A DNA stretch of 64,000 bases, taken from contig CAUYUJ010015027.1 in the NCBI GenBank assembly GCA_963575745.1, positions 578,183 through 642,182 of the forward strand. Reading direction: 5' to 3'. The position numbers and the translations under genes were made by a program. The first letter of the stretch is position 1, and the number at the start of each line of letters is the position of its first letter. The notes beneath the pieces are model-generated. The model saw nothing but the letters and a program-made list of their open reading frames with translations. It was not told the DNA's origin and did not search any database. Below, in pieces: positions 1 through 10,439 of this stretch. This DNA is from Prorocentrum cordatum. Taxonomy: Eukaryota; Sar; Dinophyceae; Prorocentrales; Prorocentraceae.

Positions 1-345
1 CTATTTCGAGCGTTGTAGCTGATATGTCGCCCACGGCCTGTGTGGAGCTCGAGCTTCCGCCCACGGCTCTTTTTCGCACGAATTACTCCCAGCGTTTTAG
101 CCGATGGTTCGCTCATTGCTTGCCTTCGCGCATGCGGAGCTCACAGCTTTGCACCTGGCATGTCGACCACTGCTTGCTTGGAGCATGAGTTCTACCCACA
201 GCTCCTCCTCGCACGCACGGCTCCCAGCGTCGCAGTTGATCTTGGTTGTCAATTGCCGTTTTTTTTTTCACACGAGTTGATCCCAGCGCTGTAGCTGATC
301 TACAGTACTCTCGCACGGCTGCGCTGATCCCAGCGTTGTAGACGC
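1..345. repeat. Degenerate tandem repeat, about 60-80 bp unit
   Basis: The phrase CCCAGCGTTGTAGCTGAT recurs in variant form near positions 8, 87, 206, 266 and 318, usually after a CGCACG-type stretch. Copies are diverged and irregularly spaced. No coding frame here looks like protein. Confidence 0.35.
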
Positions 346-1448
346 ATACGTTAACCATTAGCGTCTCGCTGCACACTTTTCGCGGTCCTCGGTTGGGCAT
401 CGGGAGCTGACAGAGGAGGGCAAGCGCACGGCCTTTGGCGTCCAACGAAGACACGTGCGCATGGCTCCCAGGGCCATCGCTGGTTCCAAGTTTGGCCCAT
501 CGGAACACCCTGACACCTGACCCCCGCGCACAGCCTTTTTGGTGAACAATTGCTTCGGAGGAAGAAGAAGCAGGACCCCTATCCGTGCAAACCTGTGCAC
601 CACAGAAACGGAGCGTGAAGTCCTTCCAGACATAGCTAAGGTTTCCAGGTACTTGTGACCCGAGTGTCGACCACACGGCCTTGACAGCAATTGTCCGCAT
701 CTGGGGGCTTGGATTCGTGACATCTCCTCCCTGTCGGATTCCCCTCGTCCTTCCCCTCCTCGTCCTTGCAACTGTAGATATTTACGGCCGCCCCCCCTGG
801 GTCGCTAGAGGCGCAGCCTCAGCCTCAGCTTCTTCATGCTGAATATGTGCACTTGTCACTCGTACTTTGGTCGGTTCCAGTTTCAAGGGAGTCTACGTGG
901 TTGTTGTCTCACTGCATGCCAGCGACCTCTTGAACAAACAATCCCAGGCTCACCTAGCCTTGAGCCACACCATGGTGTATGCGACATGGTCTAGGTTGCG
1001 CCCAGGCCCGGGGCGCTACAGACGAGACGGCTTCGCGCGATTGCTGCTAACCAGACCAGCTGAGGAAGTCTGCTTCATCCCAGTGTGTCTCAAAAGACCA
1101 CGTTGGCCGAACAGCGCATGGCTGCCACATCTGTCAGACTTGCCACGTGACTGCCAAAACTGTGCACGTGTAAGCAACGGCCCTTGGTGAGGGCATCAGC
1201 CCATAGGAGTTCAGTGTGAGGAGGTGGAGTGCATCGGATGTGAACGTTGGAAGCGGAGGAGTACCGATTATGGGCCGAAATTCGAATTAGTAATGCTAAG
1301 ACACAGCGTGCACCCTCAGTAGGGTACGCTTGAAGTGGCCCTCTTTCGTTCTACCGCGTGGCATGGTACACATCAGGACAGCAGTTCTAATCTTTTGAGG
1401 GAGTTTCTGTGGAATTCACGTCATCCTCACCCCCGGCGCGAAGAGCAC
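346..1448. other. No gene or repeat recognised
   Basis: About 1.1 kb of mixed-composition sequence. Open frames on both strands are short, Cys/Arg/Ser-rich and without recognisable domains. I see no clear internal repeat or promoter motif. Confidence 0.4.
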
Positions 1449-2063
1449 GAGCCCAGAGCGGCCTCCGGCACCGTTTCCGGACGGATCCGCTGGATCCGGT
1501 GACGAATCCCAAACCGGCGCCCTCGCTTGAGACATCCTCGCAAAACCGGCCCCGGGGGAGGTGCCCAGAGGAGCCCAGAGCGGCCTCCGGCACCGTTTCC
1601 GGACGGATCCGCTGGATCCGGTGACGAATCCCAAACCGGCGCCCTCGCTTGAGACATCCTCGCAAAACCGGCCCCGGGGGAGGTGCCCAGAGGAGCCCAG
1701 AGCGGCCTCCGGCACCGTTTCCGGACGGATCCGCTGGATCCGGTGACGAATCCCAAACCGGCGCCCTCGCTTGAGACATCCTCGCAAAACCGGCCCCGGG
1801 GGAGGTGCCCAGAGGAGCCCAGAGCGGCCTCCGGCACCGTTTCCGGACGGATCCGCTGGATCCGGTGACGAATCCCAAACCGGCGCCCTCGCTTGAGACA
1901 TCCTCACAAAACCGGCCCCGGGGGAGGTGCCCAGAGGAGCCCAGAGCGGCCTCCGGCACCGTTTCCGGACAGATCCGCTGGATCCGCTGGATCCGGTGAC
2001 GAATCCCAAACCGGCGCCCTCGCTTGAGACATCCTCACAAAACCGGCCCCGGGGGGGTGCCCA
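1449..2063. repeat. 122-bp satellite array, left part
   Basis: Units begin with GAGCCCAGAGCGGCCTCCGG at 1449, 1571, 1693, 1815 and 1937, an exact 122-bp step. Each unit has two GGATCC sites and a CCCCGGGGG core. The last unit has a duplicated CTGGATCCG stretch and stops inside GTGCCCA at 2063, exactly where the 16.3 kb insertion begins. The same unit resumes at 18395. Open frames across the array are by-products of the period. Confidence 0.93.
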
Positions 2064-2074
2064 CCTGAAGGCCC
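2064..2074 (+). repeat. Left terminal inverted repeat (CCTGAAGGCCC)
   Basis: It matches the reverse complement of 18384-18394 at all 11 bases. Similarity continues more loosely inward, with TTACTAA and GTTAGC on the left against TTAGTAA and GTTAGC on the reverse-complemented right end. Confidence 0.75.
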
Positions 2075-2465
2075 TCGGCCTTACTAATTGTTAGCAGCAC
2101 ATGTAAGTAGGTTATAAGTAAGTTGCAACTAGGTTGCAAGTAAGTTATAACCATTAGTAATGTTACTAAGTCGGCTAACTCGGGCGGTGCATTTGGAGGT
2201 AGATAGCTTGAGTTAGCGAAGTTGCTAACTTCGCTAACTTTTACATGCTTACTTGAAAACAGAGCTGCTGCATCGGGTTTTCCTTGGATGTTGCCTCCAG
2301 AAACGCATGCATGTGTTTGGATTTTCGGGATCACGCATATCGGAAATCATGATCCAGACTTGCGTGCGAACGCATTCAGAATATTGTATCGAGCGTTGTG
2401 CATTGCAAATGCAACATATCATCTCGAATTCGCAACCCTCTGTTGCACATGTTTTTGAATGTCAC
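2075..2465. other. Left subterminal region with perfect 27-nt hairpin
   Basis: AT-rich and dense in GTAAGTT, GTTATAA and GCTAACT motifs. At 2212-2238 lies a perfect inverted repeat, GTTAGCGAAGTT and AACTTCGCTAAC around a GCT loop. Its GTTAGC ends echo the subterminal GTTAGC at both element ends, so it is a candidate transposase-binding or terminus-processing site. Confidence 0.5.
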
Positions 2466-2482
2466 TAGAGTTTGGGCTCCAG
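2466..2482 (+). other. Weak spliced-leader-like sequence upstream of gene A
   Basis: TAGAGTTTGGGCTCCAG resembles the dinoflagellate SL 3' part, TAGCCATTTTGGCTCAAG, with one deletion and several mismatches. It lies 55 nt before the gene A start. It shares TTTGGGCT with the better sites at 14111 and 16048. Alone it would not be convincing. Confidence 0.3.
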
Positions 2483-2537
2483 CCGTTTGGGCGAGGATTG
2501 CTGCTGGCGCTTGTGGCGTCCTCCTGCACGCGGCGTG

Positions 2538-4958
2538 ATGAACGCCTCCCGTGAACAGCAGATCGCGGAGGTCCGCCCCAAGATGATGGCCATCAAGGAC
2601 ATGTACTTGCATCCTGATGCAGCGGTGGTCTCATTACTTGAAGACGTATGCAGCATTGCAAGAGGCATAGACTGCCTGAGGGTAGAAAAAATACACTCGA
2701 AGTATATGATGGTGTGCACAGAGAATCGTTACGGAGATGGAATCATTCCGAGCGAGGTTATGGATTTGATTTCCAAGATCTTCAAAAATGGATTCAAGAA
2801 CTCAGCCCTCCAGAATCCAGCTTGCATGGAACTTCCACCAGTGGGCACGCCTGAGTACAATACAATCAAGAACTTCAATTTCAAAATAATGGAGGACTCA
2901 GCGGGCCAGCTGCCGCAGTATGATTGCGATGCAAAGTTCGCATCCTATACGTGCGGCCACACATCCATGGGTTTGCGTTGCATCAACGCAGGGGTTCCAG
3001 TACCCACGGTCATGCCAGAGCGTTTCGACAGAATCTCGCACCAAGGGAAATTGTCACTGACGAGGTTACGGGAGGTTCAACCAGACTACGCTAAGGCGTG
3101 TGACGAAGGAATTGAGTGGAAGGTCTTTCGGTACGAGTTCGTGAAGGAGTTCCCGTGGATTAGTAATCTTGCTCAGGAGGCTGGCAATGCAGGCCAACAA
3201 ATTGCCAGATGCGAATCTCGCATGAGTCTCATGTACAAGATCGCAGCAATTGCCAACCGACACCACACGGGTGGCACCATGATCGATTGGGATAGTGTGA
3301 TCCGCGAGGCGACTCGCGCAGGCTCTCTCTTTCCTGGGGAGATCGATGGCTTAGTAAAATATGTGAAGGAGTTGTCTGGCGGCCTCGGCAACCCGATCTT
3401 TCTGAACGAGCTTCGCGACTTCTCGCGGCAGCTGACCTCCCAGTGCGTGGTCACGGGTTCAATGGCGAAGTCTCTCGCCGAGGTGCAGATCAAGCATGAC
3501 GGGGCCGCTGCGACATTCAAGCTCGCATGCATGAAGGCGATGACATGTGCGACGGGTAAGTTCGCGAGGGATGGCCATCAGATGCTTTTGAATCCAGGCG
3601 ACGTGACCGCCTTGTCGAGCGATAAGAAGTCTACGATTGTAATGGTGGCCGATGAATTTCTTCAGAAAGTGCGACAAATCGCATGCGGTGAGGGCATCAC
3701 GGCAGACACGGTCGCCTACGGCACCATCGTGGGATTGACTGACGTTCGCGTAGTTCATTTCGTGTTCAACAAGCCCGACGAGCGCTTAGGCACTTGCAAG
3801 ACGCTGAATGACATCGTGGTCAGCTTCACCACTGCGTTGGCAACGCACGTTGGCAAAGCAGTTGCTAGCCCATGGAAGCAGATCGGTCGCGAGGGCGCAT
3901 CCAAAGCCGCGACAGGGCAGGCGCGTAGCTCAGATGTGAAAGAGTGCACCGCTTCGGGCAAGTGGTCGAACCAAGTGGACAAGCTCAGTGACAAGGGGTT
4001 TGAGGTTGGCGCCAAAGTCGCCTTGGCGAGCGACACCTTGGGTGAGAACATTTACGAGCTGATCTCCATCGACGCTGCGACTGGCGTGAAGTTGAAGCTT
4101 CAGGCCACGGGCAGTGCGACATGCCACCCCACCGACGACTTCTTACGTGGCAAGTTCGTCGTGTCCACGATTATGAAGGACAGTCTTGCGACCTCGTCGC
4201 AATGCATGTGGAATGCATATACACCCCCACACCTTTGAATTCTCGTTCGTCGTTCCCTCATCTCATTCGGCTCTGCGTCGTCATGTCTCATCTTCTTTTT
4301 TTTTCCCCGCTGCTCCCCCATAGAGGAAACGATCGACAAGTTCGCTGATCATGGCCCCCTTAAGTCTGTCGATTACCAGTGGGGTATCGAGGAGGCCAAA
4401 ATCAGGCTGGCCTTGGATGATGTATACAGCCAGAACGGCAACTGTCTCAAGTACTTGAGTGGCGTGATTACGCCTGTTAAGCTTCGTGCTCTCACCGCAA
4501 CGCGTTCGTTCGAGGCTGAAGAGCTGGTGCTTGCCCCACTCTCTTCGGCAATCTACTTGAAGAAGCAGACTGATATAGTTCAGTGTGGGCATGTGTTCAT
4601 GAAGACATACAAGGGCCCCAAGGGATTGACATTCAATATCGCGTTGGCCCCCTGTGGTGGCATCAAGATGCCTAAGGCTGAGACGAACACTGGCGTTGGA
4701 GGGCTGAAGCAGGCACCGTCTTCGCTCGTCATCCCCCTCTGGCTCGCACAGGATTCAGGTGAGCACGGCACCCCCAACATGAAGCTCAAGACCGTCAAGT
4801 CTACAGCTGCCCCATCAGTGCATGTACCAAGTTTGACAAACAAGTGCGCCATCAACAAGGGCGATGTCCTTAGCGCCCAGCTGGCATCGCTCATGCCCAA
4901 GCGCAAGGTAGACGATGCGCCTGCTGCGCCCGCGGCTAAGAAGGCCAGGAAGCGATGA
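2538..4958 (+). CDS. Gene A: unknown 757-aa nuclear-type cargo protein, two exons
   Basis: Exon 1 is 2538-4178 and exon 2 is 4326-4958, joined across a 147-nt intron that starts GACAGT and ends AGAG (AAG|GA...AG|GA). The frame also reads to a stop at 4238 if unspliced. The start is the first ATG of the open frame; codons upstream of it lack another ATG. The protein is mixed-composition and probably mostly helical, with no domain I recognise. The last residues, about 735-757, form a bipartite basic signal (KRKVDD... then KKARKR*), implying nuclear import. It is the first gene inside the 16.3 kb element and is less GC-rich than genes D-H. Function unknown. Confidence in the splice site is moderate; it rests on the natural join and on the same donor type in gene D. 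Confidence 0.7.
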
Positions 4959-6655
4959 GGCTCGCGTGTTGGCAGCATCGGTTACACATACCATGTGTCG
5001 TGGGGGGTGTTTATGAAATGTATGAAAGCATCGTCGGTATCGTTCCTCTGCAATCGTTGCATCATTGCGTCAACACGCATCGGACTCGTCTGCAATTGTC
5101 CATTGCATCGGCCCGCAGGCGTTTGGCTGTGTCCAAGCGAGTGCACGCTGCATCTGCGCACGCACTGCAGCTGCAGATGGCAGTGAGCGTGCAGCTCCGC
5201 ACGGTCATCGAGGGGGGCGGCCTCAAGGATCGCGAGCCATGGGTCCCGAGGGCGGTGATGCATGCGGCAGGGGGGCTCTTCGTGGAGCTGTCGAGAGCGG
5301 ATAGGCAGCTGCAAAAATTTATATCTGTGCCCAACCCCACCAAGAGCCAATCGCCTCTGGCGACAAATTCGTTTTTGGATCAGATCTTGAAGATGCGCAA
5401 CGCCGCTTGCACCGAGGCCATTTGGGACCACTTGAAGCAGGCCGACCCATTGCTTCAGCAAGATTGCGACAGGGCCAGCGTCATTAAGAACAATGGGAGT
5501 TCTCTGGATATGTCACAATCGTGGACGCTTCGCGCATTCCCACCAGGGGAGGAGGAAGGAGAGGAGGAGGATGATACATTGGATGATGAGGTGGAGCGGC
5601 GGGGGAGGGGGGCGAGGAGGAGGGGCTGAAACAGAGGGGGATGGTGGAGGAGAAATGGGAGGAGGGAAAGGGGGAGGAGGACGGAGCATAAGGATGACAC
5701 AAAAAGGATGAGGAGGAGGAATAGGAGATGTCTTAATTCGCTTGCGTGAATAGGCCGCTCTTGGACCACTCTTGGATCGATCTCTTGACCTTGAGACTTC
5801 TTGGGCAATCTTGGATCGCGTGATATATTGGACAAGCTTGGGCAATCTCGGGTCGCGTGATATCCATGCCTGCATGTTGAGGCATCGCGTGATATTGGGA
5901 CATATCCGTGGACATCTTGAAGTATATATGAGCCCTTCTTGGAACCACCGTCCAGGCAAACCACTCCCCCAAGGGGGTGAAGGGCGTAGAAGAGAACGCA
6001 TTCTAGACATGTGCCCTAACGGGATGGTGGTCTACCAGAAACTGTCTCGATATATACGCCCGCAGTCCAGTGCGACCATGGTGATGAGCATTTGCATCAC
6101 GATGCAGTTGCCTTGAAGCTTCTGTTTGAGCTGAATGCTACTAAGAAGGTGTGGGCCGAATGTACGCCAACGGGACTTGAGTACATACGGGTTGCATCTA
6201 TCGCAGCAGCGGTTTCATGCAGTCAGGAGGCAACACATCGCTTGCGGTCAGCACCAGCAGGGGTGGAAGGTGTGAAATGCGACAAACGTCGCAGGACGGT
6301 GTTCATGGTGGTCGACGGCAAGCGTCTGCAGGAGCGAGTGGACGATTGGACTCCCACGTACATCAACAACGCAGCCCAATCCCTTCGTGATCGCTTAGAT
6401 AACGAGGCACGTGATGAGGCTGAAGCTGATGGGTCCGAGGAGTACTATGACCCGCCAGTCGCAGCAGGCGATGGCTCGCCACCAGGCGATGGCTCGCCAC
6501 CAGGCGATGGCTCGCCACCAGGCGATGGTTCGCCAGGCGATGGTTCGCCGCCAGGTGATGGTTCGCCAGGCGATGGTTCGCCACCAGGTGATGGGCCGCC
6601 CTCTGTTTTCACTCGCCGACGGGAGATGCGCCAGACGACGCTTAGCTTCCAGTAG
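4955..6655 (+). CDS. Gene B: unknown cargo protein with GDGSPP repeat tail
   Basis: Two coding blocks share one reading frame. The first, about 5118-5545, is protein-like from an AG acceptor near 5117. The second, about 6071-6655, is preceded by a CAG acceptor. The intervening 525 nt is GGA-rich, then carries loose repeats of GATCGCGTGATAT, and is read as intron; the donor is not fixed. The C-terminus has about eight GDGSPP or GDGSP repeats (6466-6597), then a basic stretch ending MRQTTLSFQ*, faintly like a PCNA-interacting peptide but out of register. An ATG at 4955 overlaps the gene A stop as ATGA, but the first 50 codons look non-coding, so the true start is uncertain. Function unknown. 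Confidence 0.5.
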
Positions 6656-6729
6656 CTCCACTCCCTCTTCGCCTTCCCACCCCCCCTTCCCTCTCCCTCC
6701 AATCTCTATTCTATTTTTGCCTCGCGTGC

Positions 6730-7752
6730 TCAGTCCGAATCTGGCCCCGCTGGCGGCGGGGACTCAGTAACAGAACTCAGTTCAAGATGCGGAGGGCCAT
6801 CGTCGCGCATGCCGCTGTTCGGCACATCGGCGCCCCTGCCCATGCTCATGCCCTTGCCCTCGTCGGGGCCCTTGCCGTCATCGTAGCCCCCGCCGCTGTC
6901 GAGGGCCGTCGCCTTGCCCTTACCACCGTCGTTAATGCTCTTGCCACCGTTGTAGCCCTCGCCATCGTCGTAGCCCTGGCCACCGTCGTAGACCTTGTCA
7001 CCGTCGGTGCTGCCCTTGCTACCATCGTAGCCCTTGCCACCGTCGTAGTAGCCCATGGCCTCGTCGTCGATGCCCGCGCCACCGTCGTAGCTTGTACAGC
7101 CGCGACCGATGCCACCAGCACCCTTGCCATCGTCGTAGCCCTTTTCGTAGCCCTTGTCGTAGCCCTTGTCGTAGCCATTGACGTAGCCCGTGTCGTAGAC
7201 CGTGTCGTAGCCCTTGCTCGAGCTGCCGTACGGGTCGTAGCCTTTGTCGCTGCCCTTGCCGCCGTCGTAGCCTTTGTCGAAGCCCTTGCTCGAGCTGCCC
7301 TCGGCGCTGCCCGTGCCACCGTCGCCCTTGTCGTCGGCCTTGCCGCTGTCCGACATCATGTCCTGCAGCCCGTCACGCTGCTCCTTCGCCAGCCTGATGT
7401 GGCCCTTGCCGCTGTCGCCGTCTTTGTCGCGGCCCTTGCCGCTGCCGTCATTCTCGCGGCCCTTGCCACTGTCGTAGCCCTTGCCCTTGCCACCGTCGTA
7501 GCCCTTGCCCTTGCCATCGTCGTAACCCTTGCCACCGTCGTCGTAGCCCTTGCCATCACTGTCGTAGCCCGTGTCGTAGCCCTTGTCGTAGCCTTTGTCG
7601 TAGCCCTTGTCGTAGCCTTTGTCGTAGCCCTTGTCGTAGCCTTTGTCGTAGCCACTGTTGTCGTAGCCACTGTTGTCGTAGTCGTAGCCCTTAATCAAGA
7701 GCTCGGTGACGTCGAGCAGCCTGTCTGTGATCCGCCGCTCCCGCTGGAGCTC
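6730..7752 (-). CDS. K1: Gly-Tyr-Asp-Lys repeat protein, 3' exon
   Basis: The minus-strand exon runs from an acceptor (ATACAG then GAG) at 7752 to the stop at 6730. It opens ELQRERRITDRLLDVTELL and then reads GYDKG, GYDDGGKG and similar repeats, including six consecutive GYDK units. A non-repetitive island, HIRLAKEQRDGLQDMMSD, interrupts two repeat blocks near 7360-7402. The matching island in K2 (HIRLAEALATKEQLDGRQD) shows the two genes are paralogues. The first exon was not found; upstream on this strand is a CTC/GAG tract that reads as poly-Arg and is not coding. The composition suggests a disordered, sticky protein, perhaps RNA-binding or condensate-forming (inference). Confidence 0.55.
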   Translation of the reverse strand, partial: ELQRERRITDRLLDVTELLIKGYDYDNSGYDNSGYDKGYDKGYDKGYDKGYDKGYDKGYDTGYDSDGKGYDDGGKGYDDGKGKGYDGGKGKGYDSGKGRENDGSGKGRDKDGDSGKGHIRLAKEQRDGLQDMMSDSGKADDKGDGGTGSAEGSSSKGFDKGYDGGKGSDKGYDPYGSSSKGYDTVYDTGYVNGYDKGYDKGYEKGYDDGKGAGGIGRGCTSYDGGAGIDDEAMGYYDGGKGYDGSKGSTDGDKVYDGGQGYDDGEGYNGGKSINDGGKGKATALDSGGGYDDGKGPDEGKGMSMGRGADVPNSGMRDDGPPHLELSSVTESPPPAGPDSD

Positions 7753-8635
7753 CTGTATGGAGGGCGAAAATCCGCCGACCTCCCTCCTCCTCCTCCTCCT
7801 CCTCCTCCTCCTCCTCCTCCCCCTCCTCCTCCTCCTCCTCCTATTCCTTCTCCTCCTCCTCTTCCTCCTCATCATCCTCGTCTTCCTCCTCGTCCTCCTC
7901 ATCCCCCTTCATCCTTCCCCTGTGGCTCTCACCCCAGCAGTCCTCGTGCAGGCGGCTCAGCGCCTCGGCGCTGTCATGGCGCGCCATGGCCGCGCGCGCC
8001 ACCGCGCGCGGCCACGCCCCCCTGGGAGGAGAAAGGGGTCCTCCAGGGGGCCTCGGTCCAGAAACAGCAGCGCGCGCAAATGGGGGGAGGGGGGGGGGGG
8101 TGCGATTCAGGTGAGGGGGCGATTCGGGTGAGGGGGCGTGGCTGCGTCGCGAATCGTTTCGCGCTGTGCACTCATGGGTGCATGCAGCAATGCATGCGTT
8201 GTTTCAGAGTTTACTTGGGGATGTGAACTTGAAAATGAGATGCGTTAGCATCGTCGTCTGCGTTCGCTCGAGACAGCCTCACAATTAACTCAGCATCACA
8301 CGACCTCACAATGAACTCAGTACCGCGAACCATGATGTTGGTTATGGTATGCCATGCAATGCTACGCTATGATGTGAATATCCCTCCCCGACCTCATCCT
8401 CCTCCGTTGCCACCGCCGTTTAGGCCCGAGCGTTGCTTGGGTCGCGACAGTGCGCGACCAGCTGCAGCGCTCCACGCGCAGCAGCTACCAGCGCTCCGCG
8501 CGCAGCAGCACCAGCTGCATCAGCACCACCAGTGCATCCAGCAGCTCCACGCGCAGCAGCGCCAGCTGCAGCAGCGCCACCAGTGCAACCAGCAGCACCA
8601 CCCGCAGCAGCATCACCAGTGCAACCAGCAGCACC
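7753..8635. other. Divergent intergenic spacer with CTC and CAG tracts
   Basis: This spacer lies between the 5' sides of K1 (minus) and K2 (plus). It holds a CTCCTC tract (about 7785-7915), a poly-G run near 8085-8100, and CAG/CAC-rich repeats (8470-8635) just before the K2 ATG. No promoter consensus was recognised. Confidence 0.45.
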
Positions 8636-9907
8636 ATGGCGGACGAGACCGCGGTGACGCTGCTCCTGGAGGCGGCGGAGGATCTCAGCCAGCGGCGGCG
8701 CGCCGCGGCCGCCAAGGTCTTGCAGCCCACCAGCAAGGTGGCCCCTCGGCCGCCAAGCACGCCGCCGACGGCGAAGGTCTTGGCGAAGTACGATCGCTCG
8801 CGCGTGGCCGACGGCTTGCTCGATGATCTCGAGTTGGCGCCCGCGCTGGATCCCGAGTTGAACTCGTTCCAGGGCCTGCAGGAGTTCATGGACGACGGCG
8901 ATGGCGACGACACGGGCTACGACTACGCCAGCTACGACGGTGGCAAGGGCATCACCGACGGTGGCAAGGGCTACGGCGGCGGCAAAGGCAGCTCGAGCAA
9001 GGGCTTCGACAAGGGCCACGACGATGGCAAGGGCAGCGGCGCAGGCTACGACATCGACAAGGGCCGCGACAAAGGCTACCACGGTGACAGGGGCGACGTG
9101 GACTACGACGGTGGCAAGGGCGACAAGGGCTACGGCCGCCGCTACGACCCGCACAGCTCCAAGTGGTATGACCACCACAGCTCGTGGTACGACCGCGACG
9201 ACGATGACTACGACAACAGGTGGTGCGACCGCAGGCGCTGGGGGGACTACGACAAGGGCTCGAGCAAGGGCTACGACAACAGAGGCTACGACAGCAAGGG
9301 CTACGACAAGAGTGGCAACTACCAGCGCGGCTACGACAACCGTGGTTACAACAACCGTGGCTACGACAACCGCGGATACGACAGCAGTGGCTACGACAAC
9401 CGTGGCTACGACAACTACGGCAACAGTGGCTACGACAGCCGTGACTACGACCGCAAGGGCGACAAGGGCTACGATCGCAAGGGCGACAAGGGCTACGATC
9501 GCAAGGGCTACGACGTCGGCAAGGGCTACGACGGTGACACGGGCTACGGCGGTGATCCAAGCTACGACCGTGGCGATGCAGGCTACGACAGCGGCAAGGG
9601 CATCGACAGCGGCAAGGGCCACGACGGCGGCAAGGGCGATAAAGGCTACGACGGCGGCAAGGGCTGGCGCGAGGAGAAGTCCCGCGGCGGGCGCCACATC
9701 AGGCTGGCGGAGGCCCTTGCCACCAAGGAGCAGCTGGACGGGCGGCAGGACCTGATGTCGGACCGCGGCAAGGCCGACTACGTCAGGTGGGGCAAGCGGA
9801 CGCACTGGCGCATATGGGTGGAGGAAAACAATACAGATCTAGTTCTATCGGGCCCCCTCACCCCTCCTCCTTCAACGGTTCTTACCAAGGACGGGGGGGA
9901 AGGATGA
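8636..9907 (+). CDS. K2: Gly-Tyr-Asp-Lys repeat protein (423 aa)
   Basis: The chosen ATG begins MADETAVTLLLEAAEDLSQ, a helical N-terminal segment of about 90 residues. An acidic hinge follows, then about 250 residues of GYDxxGYD, KGYD and YDRKGDKG repeats. It closes with the island GRHIRLAEALATKEQLDGRQ and MSDRGKADY, shared with K1. The open frame continues upstream but is a Ser/Thr translation of CAG repeats. The last 40 codons may be read-through of a 3' intron or UTR. It is transcribed away from K1. The length difference lies mostly in the repeat blocks. No family is known to me; low-complexity Y/G/D/K proteins of this type are typically disordered. Confidence 0.6.
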   Translation: MADETAVTLLLEAAEDLSQRRRAAAAKVLQPTSKVAPRPPSTPPTAKVLAKYDRSRVADGLLDDLELAPALDPELNSFQGLQEFMDDGDGDDTGYDYASYDGGKGITDGGKGYGGGKGSSSKGFDKGHDDGKGSGAGYDIDKGRDKGYHGDRGDVDYDGGKGDKGYGRRYDPHSSKWYDHHSSWYDRDDDDYDNRWCDRRRWGDYDKGSSKGYDNRGYDSKGYDKSGNYQRGYDNRGYNNRGYDNRGYDSSGYDNRGYDNYGNSGYDSRDYDRKGDKGYDRKGDKGYDRKGYDVGKGYDGDTGYGGDPSYDRGDAGYDSGKGIDSGKGHDGGKGDKGYDGGKGWREEKSRGGRHIRLAEALATKEQLDGRQDLMSDRGKADYVRWGKRTHWRIWVEENNTDLVLSGPLTPPPSTVLTKDGGEG

Positions 9908-10127
9908 GGGCCAAGAGCTGGATATGTAATGTGTTCCTCCTCCCGACATCTGGGCGGAGGCGGCCGCTCGCCGCTGATCAGTAGCGCCAGACACCACTAC
10001 CAAAGCGGCGCCGAAGCCGCCGCTGTCGCATTAATGTGCCGCCACCAGCGCGGCAGCAAGCGTGGAGTTCATTCTAGACCGCGCGCTGCCTCTCCTCCGT
10101 CGGGCATCATCTATTATGGTGGGGGTT

Positions 10128-10420
10128 GTCGTATGTAAGATTCTAACATACGACGCAGTTGTCGTATGTAAGATTCTAACATACGACAAAGTTGTCGTAT
10201 GTAATATTCTTACATACGACACCGTTGTCGTATGTAAGATTCTAACATACGACGGATGTGTTAATAGAACCCTTATGATATATAAGAGCGAGATGTCGTA
10301 TGCACGATTCTTACATACGACAACGTTGTCGTATGTAAGATTCTGACATACGACAGATTTGTCGCATGTAAGATTCTGACATACGACAGATTTGTCGCAT
10401 GTGAGATTCTGACATACGAC
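10128..10420. repeat. Array of eight 27-nt hairpins, 33-bp period
   Basis: Eight copies of GTCGTATGT, a 9-nt loop centred on GATTCT, then ACATACGAC start at 10128, 10161, 10194, 10227, 10295, 10328, 10361 and 10394. Each copy is exactly 27 nt, separated by 6-nt spacers. The one 68-nt step replaces a missing unit with unrelated TA-rich sequence. Loop and arm changes mostly preserve pairing. The array lies 3' of K2. Confidence 0.92.
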
Positions 10421-10439
10421 ACCAAGGGTTTGAGCTCAT

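Noticed and set aside
4955-4958. ATGA stop-start overlap between genes A and B as translational coupling
   Set aside because: Operon-style coupling is not expected here, and the first 50 codons after this ATG do not look coding.
6787-8226. 479-codon + strand ORF rich in Val and Ala, opposite K1
   Set aside because: It is the antisense reading of the GYDKG repeats and then of CTC tracts. It has no domain-like sequence, whereas the minus frame has the island shared with K2.
10128-10420. CRISPR-like array
   Set aside because: The units are palindromic, the spacers are only 6 nt and near-constant, and the surroundings are eukaryotic.
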